This document shows positions 30,098 through 37,619 of a stretch of 64,000 bases of DNA, one piece after another. This DNA comes from UBA6220 sp041650375. GTDB lineage: Bacteria > Patescibacteriota > Minisyncoccia > Minisyncoccales > Minisyncoccaceae. The stretch's first letter is position 1; each line of letters begins with the position of its first letter. A program made the position numbers and the translations under genes. A model generated the notes under the pieces. It saw only the letters and a program-made list of their open reading frames with translations, ran no database searches and had not been told where the DNA came from. The stretch spans positions 43,188 to 107,187 of the forward strand of contig JBAZLH010000004.1 in NCBI GenBank assembly GCA_041650375.1. The letters run 5' to 3'.

Positions 30098-31897
30098 TTA
30101 CTTATTTCCCGCTCTTTTTTGCCTGATTCTTTCAATGTCGCTTAAGTATTGTTTTCTCAAACGGACGCTCTGCGGAGTAATTTCCAAATATTCATCTTCA
30201 TTCATTATGCTTAATCCTCTTTCCAATGTTATCGGCACCGGTGGAATCAATTTTATGGCTTCATCCGAGCCCGAGGCTCTCATATTGGTTAATTCTTTTC
30301 CCTTGGTCGGATTAACTGTCAAATCATTGCCCTTGGAAACATTGCCGATAACCATGCCTTCGTAAACTTCCTCAGCGTGGCCGATGTAAAGCGTGCCCCT
30401 GGTTTGCAAGTTAAACAAAGAAAATCCGGATGACTTGCCCGTTAACATGGATACCATGGCACCCAAATTATGTTTTTCAATCACGCCGACATACGGCTTA
30501 AAGCCAATCACCCGGCTTGCCAAAATTCCTTCTCCGCGCGTGTCCATCACAAAGTCCGGCTTATATCCCAACAAGCCCCTGGTCGGTATTTCAAACACCA
30601 ACCGCACGTGCGACTGTTCCGGCTTCATTTCGGTCATTATGCCTTTTCTTTTGGATAATTTTTCAATCACCACTCCGGAAAATTCTTCGGGCACGTCAAT
30701 AATCACCTCTTCAAACGGCTCCAATTTCTGCCCGTTTTCTTCTTTGATAATTACTTGCGGCTGGGAAACTTGCAATTCATAGCCTTCACGCCTCATATTT
30801 TCCAAAAGAATAGCAACGTGCAATTCGCCTCTGCCGAAAACTTTATAATGGTCGGTATTACTGAAATCAATTTTCAATCCCACGTTTACTTCCAATTCTT
30901 TTTCCAAACGTTCGCGTAATTGCCGGTTGGTCACAAACTTGCCTTCGCGCCCCGCGAAAGGAGAATTGTTAACCAAAAAATTCAAAGAAATGGTCGGCTC
31001 GTCAATTTTAATCACGGGTAAGGCCTCTTGTTCCGGTTCGGCGCAAATGGTTTCACCAATATTAATATCCGGTATGCCGGCTAAAATCACCACGTCTCCG
31101 GCGCTGGATTCTTCGGTTTCTTTCCGCTCCATTCCCAAGAAGTCCAATATTCTTATAATCTTGCCCTTGCGCGGCTCTCCTTCTATAATTCCTTTCACGA
31201 AAACATCGCTGTTTTTCTTAACCGTTCCTTCGTAAATTCGGCAAACAGCTAAACGGCCCAAAAAATTATCGTAAGCCAAATTAAACGGCTGAGCCCTTAA
31301 CGGTTTCGCCACTAATTCCGGCGAGGAAGCGGAGGGCACTTTTTCCAAAATCAAATCCAAGAGCGGATTCAAATCTTTGGAATCATCTTCCATTTTATTT
31401 TTGGCGATTCCGTCCCGGCCGTTGGCATAGATAACTGAAAAATCCAATTGCGCGTCATTGGCGCCCAAATCCAAAAACAATTCAAAAATCATTTCTTTGA
31501 CTTCTTCCGGCCTGGCGGCTTGCTTGTCAATTTTGTTAATCACCACGATCGGCTTTAATCCCAATTCCAGTGATTTCTTTAAAACAAATTTGGTTTGCGG
31601 CATGGGCCCTTCTTGGGCGTCCACAATCAACAACACCGAATCAATTGAGCGCAAAACTCGTTCCACTTCCGAACCGAAATCCGCGTGCCCGGGCGTGTCC
31701 ACGATGTTTATCTTGGTATCTTTGTAAAAAATAGAGGCGTTTTTGGAATAAATGGTAATGCCCCGTTCTTTTTCAAGATCATTCACGTCCATGCTAAAAC
31801 CCTCCACCGCGGCTCCGGTTTGTCTTAAAATAGCGTCGGTCAAGGTGGTTTTACCGTGGTCAACGTGGGCGATAATGGCTATATTTCTGATTTCCAT
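30098..31897 (-). CDS. typA: Ribosome-associated GTPase TypA/BipA
   Basis: Translational GTPase of 599 aa that binds the ribosome under stress and aids 50S assembly at low temperature. G motifs are IAHVDHGKTTLTDAIL, DTPGHADFGSEVER and VINKIDK; EF-G-like domains follow, with the BipA-specific C-terminal part (TRGTLYIGHAEEVYEGMVIG). Length is normal. A TTGACT-17-TACTAT promoter and a terminator with a competing antiterminator stem lie in its leader. Confidence 0.97.
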   Translation of the reverse strand: MEIRNIAIIAHVDHGKTTLTDAILRQTGAAVEGFSMDVNDLEKERGITIYSKNASIFYKDTKINIVDTPGHADFGSEVERVLRSIDSVLLIVDAQEGPMPQTKFVLKKSLELGLKPIVVINKIDKQAARPEEVKEMIFELFLDLGANDAQLDFSVIYANGRDGIAKNKMEDDSKDLNPLLDLILEKVPSASSPELVAKPLRAQPFNLAYDNFLGRLAVCRIYEGTVKKNSDVFVKGIIEGEPRKGKIIRILDFLGMERKETEESSAGDVVILAGIPDINIGETICAEPEQEALPVIKIDEPTISLNFLVNNSPFAGREGKFVTNRQLRERLEKELEVNVGLKIDFSNTDHYKVFGRGELHVAILLENMRREGYELQVSQPQVIIKEENGQKLEPFEEVIIDVPEEFSGVVIEKLSKRKGIMTEMKPEQSHVRLVFEIPTRGLLGYKPDFVMDTRGEGILASRVIGFKPYVGVIEKHNLGAMVSMLTGKSSGFSLFNLQTRGTLYIGHAEEVYEGMVIGNVSKGNDLTVNPTKGKELTNMRASGSDEAIKLIPPVPITLERGLSIMNEDEYLEITPQSVRLRKQYLSDIERIRQKRAGNK

Positions 31898-31908
31898 AAG
31901 ATTAATAA

Positions 31909-31941
31909 TAAAAAAACTGCTTCAAAAAGCAGAATGCTTTT
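31909..31941 (-). terminator. Putative attenuator in the typA leader
   Basis: On the minus strand CTGCTT-TTTG-AAGCAG followed by seven T is an intrinsic terminator 12 bp before the typA ATG region. Overlapping it, AAAAGCA (31941-31935) can pair with TGCTTTT (31931-31925), which excludes the terminator stem. Mutually exclusive stems in a leader are the mark of attenuation. Confidence 0.6.
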
Positions 31942-31963
31942 GACTACTTATTTAATTGGCTTA

Positions 31964-31992
31964 ATAGTAATATAAACTAGGCAAAAAGTCAA
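31964..31992 (-). promoter_or_regulatory. Promoter of typA
   Basis: On the minus strand TTGACT (31992-31987), 17 bp, TACTAT (31969-31964). It is back-to-back with the plus-strand promoter starting at 31998. Confidence 0.6.
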
Positions 31993-31997
31993 ACGTC

Positions 31998-32026
31998 TTG
32001 ATTTATTTTATAAAAAATTGTAGATT
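31998..32026 (+). promoter_or_regulatory. Promoter of the 32055-32474 gene
   Basis: TTGATT (31998-32003), 17 bp, TAGATT (32021-32026). The -35 is only 5 bp from the -35 of the divergent typA promoter. Confidence 0.45.
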
Positions 32027-32054
32027 AATTAAGGCTCTTTTGCCGGTGGTAACA

Positions 32055-32474
32055 ATGAAACAAAACAACATTGGAATAAAAAACACCGAATTGCTTCTGC
32101 GCATTCATAATTTAAGAAACCAAGACAACCAACAAATTTACAAAATTGATGCGGAAACCGCTCCGGCATTTTCCTGTATCATATTTTCAAGGTATCTTGA
32201 GGCCAACAAGAGAAATCCAATCAGCGATCACATGGACAGGTGCCTCTTTCCCGGCCGAGACCAAATTATCGCCGACGTAAAAAACAAAAAAATGAACAAG
32301 CAGGTTTGGCTTATTTTTATGAGCCTGGCGAGGACATTGGAAAGAAGAACCCCGGGAGGCTTTATGAAAATAATGGCGCCCGGCATCCATGACCTTTGCA
32401 AATCAAGTTCGTATTTAAATACCGAATTGGTAACCGCTTTCTACGAATACGTTTTGGAATCAATCAAATATTAA
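32055..32474 (+). CDS. Hypothetical protein
   Basis: Soluble, mostly helical 139-aa protein that I do not recognise. I use ATG 32055 (MKQNNIGIKNTELLLRIHNL), with GGTGGT 6-11 nt upstream; the frame is open back to 31998 but that would include the promoter. Notable segments are APAFSCIIFSRYLEANKRNP and MNKQVWLIFMSLARTLERR. The gene is divergent to typA and convergent to the flavoprotein gene. Nothing in the context suggests a role. Confidence 0.65.
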   Translation: MKQNNIGIKNTELLLRIHNLRNQDNQQIYKIDAETAPAFSCIIFSRYLEANKRNPISDHMDRCLFPGRDQIIADVKNKKMNKQVWLIFMSLARTLERRTPGGFMKIMAPGIHDLCKSSSYLNTELVTAFYEYVLESIKY

Positions 32475-32500
32475 AAAACAGGCCTACACCTGATTTTTTT
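32473..32500. terminator. Bidirectional terminator
   Basis: AAAAAACAGG and CCTGATTTTTTTT pair around CCTACA, with T-runs on both strands, between the convergent hypothetical and flavoprotein genes. Confidence 0.65.
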
Positions 32501-32510
32501 TATAAAAATT

Positions 32511-33758
32511 TTAATTGCTGCCCGCCACAAAACCGGTTGACCAGCACATTTGCAAATTATATCCGCCGCAAGGCCCGTCCAAATTAATCACCTCGCCGGC
32601 GAAATAAAGATTGCTGATTATTTTAGAATTCATTGTCCGGCTATCTATTTCTTTAAGCGACACTCCGCCCGCGGTTACCATGGCGCGGTCAAATCCAACC
32701 AAGCTGATTGGATTAAATTCCAAACGCTTAATTACTTTCACGATTTTCTCGCGGGCTTCTTTGCTCACCTCAAACCCCAAAGTGGATTCTTTCACTCCCG
32801 CGAAATAAACAATGTAAGGTATTAATTTTACCGGAACCAATTCGCTCAAAATATTTTTTAATTCTTTTTTGGGCCTGCTTTCAATTAATTTTTGGACAAT
32901 CATTTCCATCTGCTCTTGGGTTTTCTTGTAATACAAATCTACCAATAATTTAACTTTGCCCTGCCCCATCGCCAATCCGATTTCTTTGCTCAAATCCAAT
33001 ATCAATGGCCCGGTTAAGCCGAAGTGCGCGAAAAGGATATCTCCTTCTTTCTTTTTAATAATTTTCCCGTCCAACATTAAAGATATTCGGGCGTTTTCAA
33101 ATGAAAGCCCTGACAAGTTCTTAATCCAGCTTTCTTTTATTTGCACCGGCACCAAAGCGGCTTGGGGTTTAACAATCGTATGCCCTAAATTTTGCGCGTA
33201 AGCATATCCGTCTCCGGTTGAGCCGGTTACGGGCATTGCCTTGCCGCCCGTGGTTAAAATATATTTTTTAGCTAATAGTTTTTCGCCATTTGCCAATGTT
33301 ACGCTTTTAACCAACTTCGCGCCTTTTTCTTTTTCAATTTTTATTACCTCGCTGTTAAACAATATCGAAACTTTATTTTCTTTTAAATTATTAATCAATG
33401 CTTTTAAAACATCTTGGGCTTTGTCGCTTTTGGGAAAAACCCGGCCATCCGCTTCTGTTTTTAAATCCACCCCCCTGGCAACAAAAAAATCCATTGTTTC
33501 TTTTATCCCAAACCTGGCAAGGGTTGATAACAAAAAGTCCCCGCCTTTGCCATAAACAGAAGCCAATTCCCGATTGTTTAAATTGGCGTGCGTAAGGTTG
33601 CAGCGTCCATCCCCGGTCATTAAAAGTTTCTTGCCCAAAGACGCGTTCTTTTCCAACAACGCCACTTTTTCGCCTTTTCGCGCGGCCGCAATCGCGGCCA
33701 TCATTCCGGCCGGACCGCCACCAATCACGATTGTGTCAAAATCAGTTTGTTTTTCCAT
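32511..33758 (-). CDS. BaiN/HI0933-type flavoprotein oxidoreductase
   Basis: FAD-dependent oxidoreductase of 415 aa. The FAD-binding TIVIGGGPAGMMAAIAAARK is at residues 9-28, followed by the family-specific LGKKLLMTGDGRCNLTHAN, TTGGKAMPVTGSTGDGY in the middle and the terminal VINLDGPCGGYNLQMCWSTG. These match the HI0933/YhiN/BaiN group, whose substrate in most bacteria is unknown. Length is normal. It ends convergently with a hypothetical gene; ychF lies 3 bp upstream on the same strand. Confidence 0.92.
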   Translation of the reverse strand: MEKQTDFDTIVIGGGPAGMMAAIAAARKGEKVALLEKNASLGKKLLMTGDGRCNLTHANLNNRELASVYGKGGDFLLSTLARFGIKETMDFFVARGVDLKTEADGRVFPKSDKAQDVLKALINNLKENKVSILFNSEVIKIEKEKGAKLVKSVTLANGEKLLAKKYILTTGGKAMPVTGSTGDGYAYAQNLGHTIVKPQAALVPVQIKESWIKNLSGLSFENARISLMLDGKIIKKKEGDILFAHFGLTGPLILDLSKEIGLAMGQGKVKLLVDLYYKKTQEQMEMIVQKLIESRPKKELKNILSELVPVKLIPYIVYFAGVKESTLGFEVSKEAREKIVKVIKRLEFNPISLVGFDRAMVTAGGVSLKEIDSRTMNSKIISNLYFAGEVINLDGPCGGYNLQMCWSTGFVAGSN

Positions 33759-33761
33759 AAA

Positions 33762-34829
33762 TCACTTACCGCTTTTAATTTCTATTACATCCCCGTCTTC
33801 CACAATATATTCTTTGCCCTCGGTTCTAATCAGGCCTTTTTCCCGCGCTGGCACGAAACCACCGGCATCTATCAATTTTTGCCAATTAATAACTTCCGCC
33901 CGGATAAAAAATTCTTCAAAGTCGGAATGGATCGCTCCGCCGGCTTGCGGCGCTTTGTCACCCCGTTTAATCGTCCACGCCCTGGTTTCATCCGGCCCGG
34001 TAGTTAAAAAAGTAATCAGCCCCAATATTTCGTATGATTTTTTTATTAAGTCGTTAATCCTTGTTTCCCGCGGCAAGCCCAAGGCCTCGCGTTCGTCTCC
34101 CGCTAAATCCGCATAATCAGCCTCGGACAAAACATCCATTGTTAAATATGCCCAATGGTTATTGTTAAAAATATTTTTAACTTCTTCGCTGATATCGCTT
34201 TCTTCGCCGTTAAATAAATACATCTTCGGCTTTATGGACAACAGTTGCAATCCCTTGATTATCTTTTTCTCTTCTTCAGTCCAAGGCAGTTCCGCAGGCG
34301 ATTTGCCTTGTTTTAACAATTCATAAATGCGATTCAAAATATCTTGTTCTTTCAAAGCAATCTTGTCTCCAGATTTAACTTCTTTTTCCAAAGAAGCCAA
34401 ACGCTTTTCGGCCGTTTCCATATCTTTTAAAATCAATTCCGTTTCCAATATTTCCTTGTCAGCCAAAACATTTATCTCCGAACGGGTGTTCACGATGTTG
34501 GAATTCTTAAAGGCGCGCAACACGTAAACAATCGCGTCCACGTCGCGGATATTGGTTAAAAATTTATTGCCCAAACCCTCGCCCTTGCTGGCGCCTTCAA
34601 CTATTCCGGCAATGTCCACGAATTCAATCACGGTATAAACTTTCTTGGCCGAATTGGTTAACTTGGCCAAAGCTTCCACGCGTTCGTCCGGAACGGCAAC
34701 AACCCCGACATTGGGGTCAATCGTGCAGAAGGGATAATTCGCCCTGTCCACTTGCTTTTTGGTTATGGCTTGAAATAAAGTTGACTTGCCCACATTGGGA
34801 AAGCCAACAATTCCGATATGTAATGGCAT
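33762..34829 (-). CDS. ychF: Redox-regulated ATPase YchF (Obg family)
   Basis: P-loop NTPase of 355 aa that hydrolyses ATP rather than GTP and associates with ribosomes. The G1 loop GIVGFPNVGKSTLFQAIT is at the N-terminus, with FVDIAGIVEGASKGEGLGNK and, in place of NKxD, LFNGEE; the TGS domain is C-terminal (TRAWTIKRGDKAPQAGGAIHSD). Length matches the family. GGAAG lies about 7 nt before the ATG. It is 3 bp from the flavoprotein gene. Confidence 0.97.
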   Translation of the reverse strand: MPLHIGIVGFPNVGKSTLFQAITKKQVDRANYPFCTIDPNVGVVAVPDERVEALAKLTNSAKKVYTVIEFVDIAGIVEGASKGEGLGNKFLTNIRDVDAIVYVLRAFKNSNIVNTRSEINVLADKEILETELILKDMETAEKRLASLEKEVKSGDKIALKEQDILNRIYELLKQGKSPAELPWTEEEKKIIKGLQLLSIKPKMYLFNGEESDISEEVKNIFNNNHWAYLTMDVLSEADYADLAGDEREALGLPRETRINDLIKKSYEILGLITFLTTGPDETRAWTIKRGDKAPQAGGAIHSDFEEFFIRAEVINWQKLIDAGGFVPAREKGLIRTEGKEYIVEDGDVIEIKSGK

Positions 34830-34854
34830 ATTTTACTTCCGTATAGCAGTTTTA

Positions 34855-35724
34855 TTAATTTTTAACAATAGGAATATCGCTTTCCAAAAGCATTTTCGCT
34901 TCTCTGGAGAGTGAAATAACGCTGCTCAAAGGCAATCCGACTTTTTTGGAAAAATTATTGATATTTTTAATATTAACCAATTGTTTCGCCAGCATTACGC
35001 CCGCGCCGCCAAACGGCTGGTTCATATATTGCTTGAAAGACGGCAAAATCGTAATGGGATAAAGCTGCTTGTTTTCCACCATTTTTTCCAACCCGTTACC
35101 TTTAGGATAATTCCATCCCAATAATTTTATTCCCTGGCATTCGCAATATTTAATCGCCTGATTGGTAAACTTGGCATTGGTCACGATTAAAGGTATCACT
35201 TTTTTGCCCGCTTTAATTTCATTTTTAAAATGGATCGGGCAAGCATCCGTGGAAGCGGCGAATAATTTCATGCACACGCCCAAGTCAATTCTTTCTCCCG
35301 GTTGGTTGCGGTATTTGCACTCGCCGAAATAAATAAGCTTATCGTTTTCGGCGATGATATCCGTTTCGTAAGACATGCAACGGCCGGAAATATATCGGTC
35401 AATATCAACCGAAAATCCGTATTCTTCCAAAATCTGCTTAACGTATTTTTCAAAAGAAAATCCGTCCGGCCCCAAATTTCTCATCGCTTGCTTTAAATTA
35501 AACCTTAAAGCCGAAACCGGCTGTTCTTTATTTAGTTCTTGCCTGACGATTTTAAAAATTTCTGACGTGGTGATTTTGTCAAAAAGCCGCGCCTGAACGC
35601 GGTTTAAAACACTGGCGGCAATCCGATGGTTGGCTCCCGCTCTTTTTAAAGAACGCAAAACTTTTCTTTCGGAAAAAGGCTCTTCTTTGCCCAAAGAATT
35701 GATAATTTTAATTTGCTGGGGCAT
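34855..35724 (-). CDS. ATP-cone domain fused to a restriction-endonuclease-like nuclease
   Basis: Product of 289 aa. Residues 1-90 are an ATP-cone: KIINSLGKEEPFSERKVLRS, then ILNRV-like helices and TTSEIFKIVRQELNK, as at the N-terminus of class I ribonucleotide reductases and NrdR, where it senses ATP/dATP. Residues about 90-200 are a Mrr-like PD-(D/E)XK domain: FEKYVKQILEEYGFSVDID, YETDIIAENDKLIYFGECKYR (catalytic Asp and E-C-K). The tail is helical. It is likely a nucleotide-responsive nuclease. No reductase or modification enzyme is nearby. Confidence 0.85.
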   Translation of the reverse strand: MPQQIKIINSLGKEEPFSERKVLRSLKRAGANHRIAASVLNRVQARLFDKITTSEIFKIVRQELNKEQPVSALRFNLKQAMRNLGPDGFSFEKYVKQILEEYGFSVDIDRYISGRCMSYETDIIAENDKLIYFGECKYRNQPGERIDLGVCMKLFAASTDACPIHFKNEIKAGKKVIPLIVTNAKFTNQAIKYCECQGIKLLGWNYPKGNGLEKMVENKQLYPITILPSFKQYMNQPFGGAGVMLAKQLVNIKNINNFSKKVGLPLSSVISLSREAKMLLESDIPIVKN

Positions 35725-35726
35725 GG

Positions 35727-36017
35727 TTAATCAAAAAATTTTGATTTTAATTCGTCTTTCAGTCTTTGGTAATTTTTCTTGATTTTTTTTACCTTAAAAG
35801 CGGCCGATAAGGTCCAAACGCCCGTGATTATCGCCATTAAACCGATAATATAAGCGATAAAAACAATGGTTTTTTCCGGCCAAATCAAAAAGATAAGCCC
35901 GAAAACAATAAACAGAATTCCGATAACGGATATGTTCAGCCAATTATCGCTTATTTCCGAAACGTATGCGTCAACCACTCCAATTATAAAATTATTTTCT
36001 TTTTTATTTTCTTCCAT
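35727..36017 (-). CDS. Small two-TM protein, DUF308-like
   Basis: Product of 96 aa with two TM helices: WLNISVIGILFIVFGLIFLIW (residues 22-41, first 20 quoted region) and TIVFIAYIIGLMAIITGVW, followed by a basic cytoplasmic tail. The spacing and the WP between helices resemble half of the HdeD/DUF308 family, which usually has three such pairs. Function is unknown. The stop is 2 bp from the ATP-cone nuclease start, so co-expression is likely. Confidence 0.75.
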   Translation of the reverse strand: MEENKKENNFIIGVVDAYVSEISDNWLNISVIGILFIVFGLIFLIWPEKTIVFIAYIIGLMAIITGVWTLSAAFKVKKIKKNYQRLKDELKSKFFD

Positions 36018-36037
36018 ATTTATTTTTTAAATATTTA

Positions 36038-36604
36038 TTAATCTTGGTGGAAACAATTTTGGCAAACAGGCCGATACTCATAAGTTCCGTCTTCGGGTAT
36101 GATTGAAGGAACTCCGTTCGTAATCGGAACTCCATTTTGGTAAATTTGGGTATAAACCGCTTGCGGCTTTTTGCATATTTCACAAACCGCCCTCTTGTAA
36201 TTCACTTTTTGCGGCCCCAGCTCAAACAATCTTTTAATAATGGGAAACATTTTTCCGCGGTAATCCATATCCAGGCCCGAAGCAAAAACTTTTACGTTGT
36301 TTTTCAATAAAGCGCTTACGGCTTTCGCGTCGCTTTCTTCAAACATATGGATTTCATCTATGCCGACAATTGCTTCATTATTTTCCAAAATATCATAAAG
36401 CGTTTGTATTTTTTTCGCTTTTACGGACAAACCGCTCCGGGACCAGGTATTTTCGTCTCTTATATTTTTAATCGGCTGGTAGATTCCAAAACTGATATCC
36501 GTATAACCCAATGGCATGAAATGGCTTATCATTTCAAATGATTTTCCGGACTTCATTGGCCCTAAAACAAGCGTAAGCTCCATAATCTTATCGGTTATCG
36601 CCAC
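36038..36604 (-). CDS. tdk: Thymidine kinase (type II)
   Basis: Salvage enzyme phosphorylating thymidine. The P-loop LGPMKSGKSFEM is at residues 14-25, IVGIDEIHMFEES carries the DEIH motif, and CEICKKPQAVYTQ plus CQNC supply the structural zinc. At 188 aa it has the TK1-like bacterial length. It overlaps the MazG-like gene by 17 bp, so nucleotide salvage and nucleotide cleaning are translated together. Confidence 0.93.
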   Translation of the reverse strand: MAITDKIMELTLVLGPMKSGKSFEMISHFMPLGYTDISFGIYQPIKNIRDENTWSRSGLSVKAKKIQTLYDILENNEAIVGIDEIHMFEESDAKAVSALLKNNVKVFASGLDMDYRGKMFPIIKRLFELGPQKVNYKRAVCEICKKPQAVYTQIYQNGVPITNGVPSIIPEDGTYEYRPVCQNCFHQD

Positions 36605-36917
36605 TACCGTGTAATTCGCTTCGGTCTTGGCGCGATTTTAATTTTTCAATATTTTTTGCCGCCACCTCTTCCAGGGTTATGCCCAATTCTTTTGAAAGGT
36701 TGGCCAAATACCATAAAACATCGCCCAACTCTTTGGTAATTTCAACTTTTTTTTCTTCGGAAACAATTCCATTATTGTCCCTTATAACTTTTTTTATTTT
36801 CTCGGCGACTTCGCCGGCTTCCCCGCACAAACCCAAGGTCGGATAGATATAGTTATTGTCTTGGTTGGGATAAACAGCTGTTTTTCTCGCTTCAATCTGG
36901 TATTCTTCAAATGTCAT
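36588..36917 (-). CDS. MazG-like nucleotide pyrophosphohydrolase
   Basis: All-helical NTP pyrophosphatase of 109 aa. The metal-binding pattern is LGLCGEAGEVAEKIKKVIRD (E-x2-E) followed by KELGDVLWYLANLSKELG (E-x2-D), as in MazG and iMazG proteins that hydrolyse dNTPs or modified NTPs. It overlaps tdk by 17 bp. A house-cleaning role for aberrant nucleotides is the simplest reading. Confidence 0.92.
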   Translation of the reverse strand: MTFEEYQIEARKTAVYPNQDNNYIYPTLGLCGEAGEVAEKIKKVIRDNNGIVSEEKKVEITKELGDVLWYLANLSKELGITLEEVAAKNIEKLKSRQDRSELHGSGDNR

Positions 36918-36938
36918 TTTTTTATTATTTTATTTTTA

Positions 36939-37460
36939 TTATTTTGATTTAACTCTTGTTTGGAAAATAAAGTAAACAACGATTCCGGCAAGCAAAGCGG
37001 TTAAAAGTTGAGGCCAGCTCATCATGGCAACGATTTTCGCAACTATCGGTTTTTGGATAAACAACGAAATCACCAATTGGCTCGCAACAAACAGCCAAAC
37101 AAATTTTAAAACCGAAGCGCTAATAGCGCCAAGCCAATAATTCTTATTTTTAACAGCCGCGAACACGGAAACAAAAATAAGATTGCCCGTTATTATAAAA
37201 GGAACCATGGGCGCCATTACTCCGGGCAACAAACCTAAGCCCAACGAGATTACGCTTGGGAAAAAAGCGATTGCCGCGGCTCCGCGCAATCCCAAGATAA
37301 ACACCGACAGCAATAAAACAGCGTTTACAATTGTGCCCGTAATTATTTGGTTTTGAGCCAAGGGAGCCAACAGGGCAATGCCCAACAAAGCGATAAATTT
37401 TATTCCCAATAGAACTTTCGGGCTAACAATACTTAATTTTTTAATTTGCTCATTCTCCAT
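36939..37460 (-). CDS. Multi-pass membrane protein, ECF S-component-like
   Basis: Product of 173 aa with five to six TM helices and almost no loops, the size and look of substrate-binding (S) components of ECF transporters. Segments include GIKFIALLGIALLAPLA, the Gly-rich PSVISLGLGLLPGVMAPMVP and QLLTALLAGIVVYFIF. No ATPase or T component is adjacent. It lies just after the [FeFe] hydrogenase operon, separated only by a palindromic repeat, so a link with hydrogenase (for example cofactor or metal supply) is possible but unproven. Confidence 0.7.
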   Translation of the reverse strand: MENEQIKKLSIVSPKVLLGIKFIALLGIALLAPLAQNQIITGTIVNAVLLLSVFILGLRGAAAIAFFPSVISLGLGLLPGVMAPMVPFIITGNLIFVSVFAAVKNKNYWLGAISASVLKFVWLFVASQLVISLFIQKPIVAKIVAMMSWPQLLTALLAGIVVYFIFQTRVKSK

Positions 37461-37499
37461 ATATATAAAATTATTTTATTATTTTTAAACCATATTTGC

Positions 37500-37604
37500 G
37501 TTGTAATTATTTGGACGCCTTTCGGAAAAAAATTTTACTAAAAATTTTTTGAGAAGGAGCGCATTTGCCTGCAGGCAAATGACGCGTCGAACAAATAATA
37601 CAAC
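37500..37604. repeat. Structured palindromic repeat, family 1B (short form)
   Basis: A 105-bp element with inverted ends GTTGTAATTATTTG (37500-37513) and CAAATAATACAAC (37592-37604). Inside are AAAAATTTT-ACTA-AAAATTTTT, CATTTGCC-TGCA-GGCAAATG and the palindrome GACGCGTC. It aligns almost base for base with the right half and both ends of the element at 63510-63695, and where the two differ the partner base differs too. It lies between the hydA stop and the next gene. Confidence 0.8.
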
Positions 37605-37619
37605 CAAATATAATAATTT

